Assembly (NCBI RefSeq): GCF_009299835.1
Contig: NZ_VKCZ01000014.1
Coordinates: 186,001-250,000 of the forward strand
From: Microlunatus speluncae
GTDB lineage: Bacteria; Actinomycetota; Actinomycetes; Propionibacteriales; Propionibacteriaceae
Direction of reading: 5' to 3'
Length of the DNA: 64,000 bases
The notes under the pieces were generated by a model that made no database searches, had not been told where the DNA came from, and saw nothing but the letters and a program-made list of their open reading frames with translations. Of this stretch, positions 62,037 to 64,000 are shown in pieces; within the stretch, counting starts at the first letter, position 1; the number at the start of each line of letters is the position of its first letter. A program made the translations under genes and the position numbers.

Positions 62037-62974
62037 ACGCCGCCGGCTACGACACGGTCGTCTTCGATCTTGGTGCGGTGGTGCTCGGGTGGGATCCGGT
62101 GCCGGCCTTCGCCACGGTCCTGCCGGCGGCGGAGGTGCCGCCGTTCCTGGAGCAGATCGGCTTCTCGACCTGGAACCACACTCAGGATGCCGGCCGGCCG
62201 TTCGACGACGGCGAGGCTGAACTGATCGAGAAGTTCGGTGATCAACATGCCGCGGCGATCCGCGCCTACCGCTCCAACTTCGAGCTGACGCTGACCGGGA
62301 TGATCCCGGGCACCGGCGCGGTGATCGCCGAACTGCAGCGGGCCGGGATCCGGCTGGTGGCGCTGACCAACTGGTCGCACGAGACCTTTCCCCATGCCCA
62401 GCGGCGGTTCGGGCTGCTCCGGCGGTTCTCCGACATCCTCGTCTCCGGAGCGGAGCGGATGGTCAAGCCCGATCCGGCGATCTTCCGGCTGCTGATCGAG
62501 CGGAACGGCCTCGACCCGGCGCGAGCGATCTTCGTCGACGACGTCGAACGCAATGTCACCGGGGCCGAAGCGGTCGGGCTGACCGGGATCCAGTTCACCG
62601 ACGCCGACGCGCTGCGGGCCCGGCTGGTCGAGCTCGGCCTGCTCGGGCCGCGTGAGCCGGTCACCGAGCCGGTTTTCCACCTCACCGACGTCGAGACCTG
62701 GCGCGCGGCCATGGACGCCGGCGGCTACCTGTGGTCGACCCGCGACGTCGGCTACGACCTGCAGGGGTACGTCCACCTGTCGTTCGCCGGGCAGCTCCCG
62801 GCGCTGCGGCAGCGGCTCTACCCGGACCGGGCCGACGCCGAGTTGATCTTGCTGGAGCTGCGGCCCGAGCCGGCCGATCCGCTGGTGGTCGAAGACCTGG
62901 ACGCCGAGGAACCGTACCCGCATCTCTATGCGCCGCTGCCGGTCGACCGGGTGCAGGCCAAGCCGCTGTCCTGA
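62033..62974 (+). CDS. HAD-superfamily hydrolase fused to a DUF952 domain
   Basis: A 313-residue two-domain protein. Residues 1 to about 205 are a HAD-IA hydrolase: TVVFDLGAVVLGWD (here Asp12 is the nucleophile and the second Asp of DxD is altered to DLG), VALTNWS (motif II), KPDPAIF (motif III Lys) and FVDDVERNV (motif IV). Residues about 216-313 are DUF952: VFHLTDVETWRAAMDAGGY, YVHLSFAGQLP, PYPHLYAPLP. DUF952 has an ADP-ribosyl-transferase-like reputation but no proven activity. AGGAAA precedes the ATG. Confidence 0.85.
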   Translation: MNAAGYDTVVFDLGAVVLGWDPVPAFATVLPAAEVPPFLEQIGFSTWNHTQDAGRPFDDGEAELIEKFGDQHAAAIRAYRSNFELTLTGMIPGTGAVIAELQRAGIRLVALTNWSHETFPHAQRRFGLLRRFSDILVSGAERMVKPDPAIFRLLIERNGLDPARAIFVDDVERNVTGAEAVGLTGIQFTDADALRARLVELGLLGPREPVTEPVFHLTDVETWRAAMDAGGYLWSTRDVGYDLQGYVHLSFAGQLPALRQRLYPDRADAELILLELRPEPADPLVVEDLDAEEPYPHLYAPLPVDRVQAKPLS

Positions 62975-63002
62975 CCCGGGGTTGGCGCGATCGGCGCCGG
63001 GC

Positions 63003-63035
63003 GTTAACGCTGCGTTCACCCGCGATCCCTAGGGT
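63003..63035 (+). promoter_or_regulatory. Possible PHO box and -10 box before the glycosyltransferase-like gene
   Basis: Two 11-base direct repeat units, GTTAACGCTGC (63003) and GTTCACCCGCG (63014), resemble PhoP-binding units. Five bases on is TAGGGT (63030-63035), a -10 candidate. Phosphate-starvation control of a wall-polymer gene would fit. Confidence 0.4.
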
Positions 63036-63073
63036 CCGGCCGTGCCGATCGACGCCTATCGCGGAGCCCGTGG

Positions 63074-64000
63074 ATGAAAAACGCCCTGTTCATCGCCGCC
63101 TTCGACTCGCAACTGAAATGGTGCGGCCGGATCCGGGACGAGTTCGCCAGCCGCGGCTACGCGTGCCGGGTGGTCGTGCCCGACGTGCGCTCGGCGCTGT
63201 CGGCGCAGCAGATCCGCGATGCCGGATTCGACGGGGTCGACTCGCTGTCCTGGTCCGACCTGCTGGATGTCGCGGTGATCAGCGACGTGGTGGTCTGCGG
63301 ACTGTCCGGGCCGATCACCAAGGGCTTCAGCGTCGAACTGGCCGACCGGCGCAACTCGGCCGGGGTGATCGGACCGGTCTTGATCACCGGCTGGGTCGGC
63401 GTGATCATCGAGAAGATCACCGCCGGCTACCTGGACCGCTGTGCCTCCGACATCGTGGCGGTCAACTCGGTGGCCGATTACGATCACTTCACCGCCGTCG
63501 GCCGCCGGCTCGGTCTGCCGCCGGACAACCTGCTGCTGACCGGACTGCCGTTCCTCAGCCCGCGGCCGCAGCCGCAACGGACCGGCCCGATCAAGCGCGT
63601 GCTGTACGCCGACCAGCCGACCGTGCCCGGCCGCGAGGTCGAACGGCGTTACATGTATCAGAAACTGGTCGACTACGCCGTTGATCATCCGGACCGCGAG
63701 GTGATCTTGAAGCCGCGGCACCGGCCGGGGGAGGACACCTTCCACCGGATGCTCTACCACCCGGAGAACGTGCTGGCCGGCATCGACCAGCCGGCCAACT
63801 TCCGGATCGACTACACGCCGATCGGTGAGGTGCTGGACTCGATCGACCTGATGATCACGATGTCTTCGACCGCCTGCCTGGAGGCCTTGGACCACGGCTG
63901 CCGGGTCGGCCTGGTGCTCGACCTCGGCGTCCACGAGCGATACGGCAACCAGGTCTTCCTGGACAGCGGCCTGCTGCGCACCTTCGATGCTCTCGGCGCC
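63074..64000 (+). CDS. Glycosyltransferase-like protein (DUF6716-type), 3' end cut by window
   Basis: An open frame of at least 309 residues running off the window. It starts KNALFIAAFDSQLKWCGRIR and has a two-lobed GT-B-like pattern: Rossmann-type start, linker with LLLTGLPFLSPRPQP near 155, then LYADQPTVPG, LVDYAVDHPDREVILKPRHR and DSIDLMITMSSTACLEALDHG near 260, as in polysaccharide or teichoic-type transferases. The match to DUF6716 is from memory and unproven. No signal peptide is visible. A PHO-box-like sequence lies upstream. It has no stop in the window. Confidence 0.7.
   Translation, partial: MKNALFIAAFDSQLKWCGRIRDEFASRGYACRVVVPDVRSALSAQQIRDAGFDGVDSLSWSDLLDVAVISDVVVCGLSGPITKGFSVELADRRNSAGVIGPVLITGWVGVIIEKITAGYLDRCASDIVAVNSVADYDHFTAVGRRLGLPPDNLLLTGLPFLSPRPQPQRTGPIKRVLYADQPTVPGREVERRYMYQKLVDYAVDHPDREVILKPRHRPGEDTFHRMLYHPENVLAGIDQPANFRIDYTPIGEVLDSIDLMITMSSTACLEALDHGCRVGLVLDLGVHERYGNQVFLDSGLLRTFDALGA

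Overview
The window is a GC-rich, gene-dense stretch of an actinobacterial chromosome. The evidence is leaderless genes (an extended -10 hexamer TANNNT followed by 6-7 bases and then the start codon), the trp-associated membrane protein and HGxxPAAW protein inside the trp cluster, a TIGR03085-type mycothiol-fold protein, a mycobacterial-order LigD and a SigE-family ECF sigma factor. A member of the Propionibacteriales is my best guess, by inference only. No rRNA, tRNA or CRISPR array is visible.

Layout. 1-3 kb: a co-oriented minus-strand set (sulfatase, tandem GNAT, TIGR03085 protein). 3-12.6 kb: the tryptophan region on the plus strand, opening with an in-frame HisI-TrpE fusion, then the trp membrane protein, an inserted DUF899 gene and small membrane genes, trpC, trpB and trpA, a MauE/DsbA-like thiol pair and lgt. 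13-18 kb: LysE exporter, MBL hydrolase, a VOC-methyltransferase fusion, a sigma factor with a Pro/Ser-repeat membrane partner, and a secreted M23 peptidase. 18-24 kb: gltBD. 24.2-28 kb: a repeat-rich accessory island with a collapsed IS30-type transposase, two ~340 bp direct repeats, dispersed short palindromic elements, a DUF222/HNH gene and a four-unit tandem array built from the 3' ends of the two convergent genes beside it.

28-38 kb: winged-helix plus PhyH operon with a divergent AraC regulator, an Abi-like gene with a structured element at its 3' end, a P450, a TetR regulator, a TRAP-TAXI transporter pair and an NmrA/QOR2-like reductase. 38-47 kb: dnaE, a serine hydrolase, vapBC and ligD. 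47-51 kb: ybaK, hypothetical proteins, a winged-helix regulator and azlCD. 51-54.8 kb: hisDCBH, tightly overlapped, with hisA and hisF absent. 54.8-64 kb: an XRE/NB-ARC/TPR regulator, an MFS pump with divergent MarR and two operators, a P450-ferredoxin pair with divergent TetR, a HAD-DUF952 fusion, and the start of a glycosyltransferase-like gene behind a possible PHO box.

Most operons use 1-8 base stop/start overlaps. The most notable items are the Abi gene with its structured element, the HisI-TrpE fusion, the tandem array of convergent gene ends, and a family of near-identical long palindromes, two of which are exact reverse complements of each other 41 kb apart.
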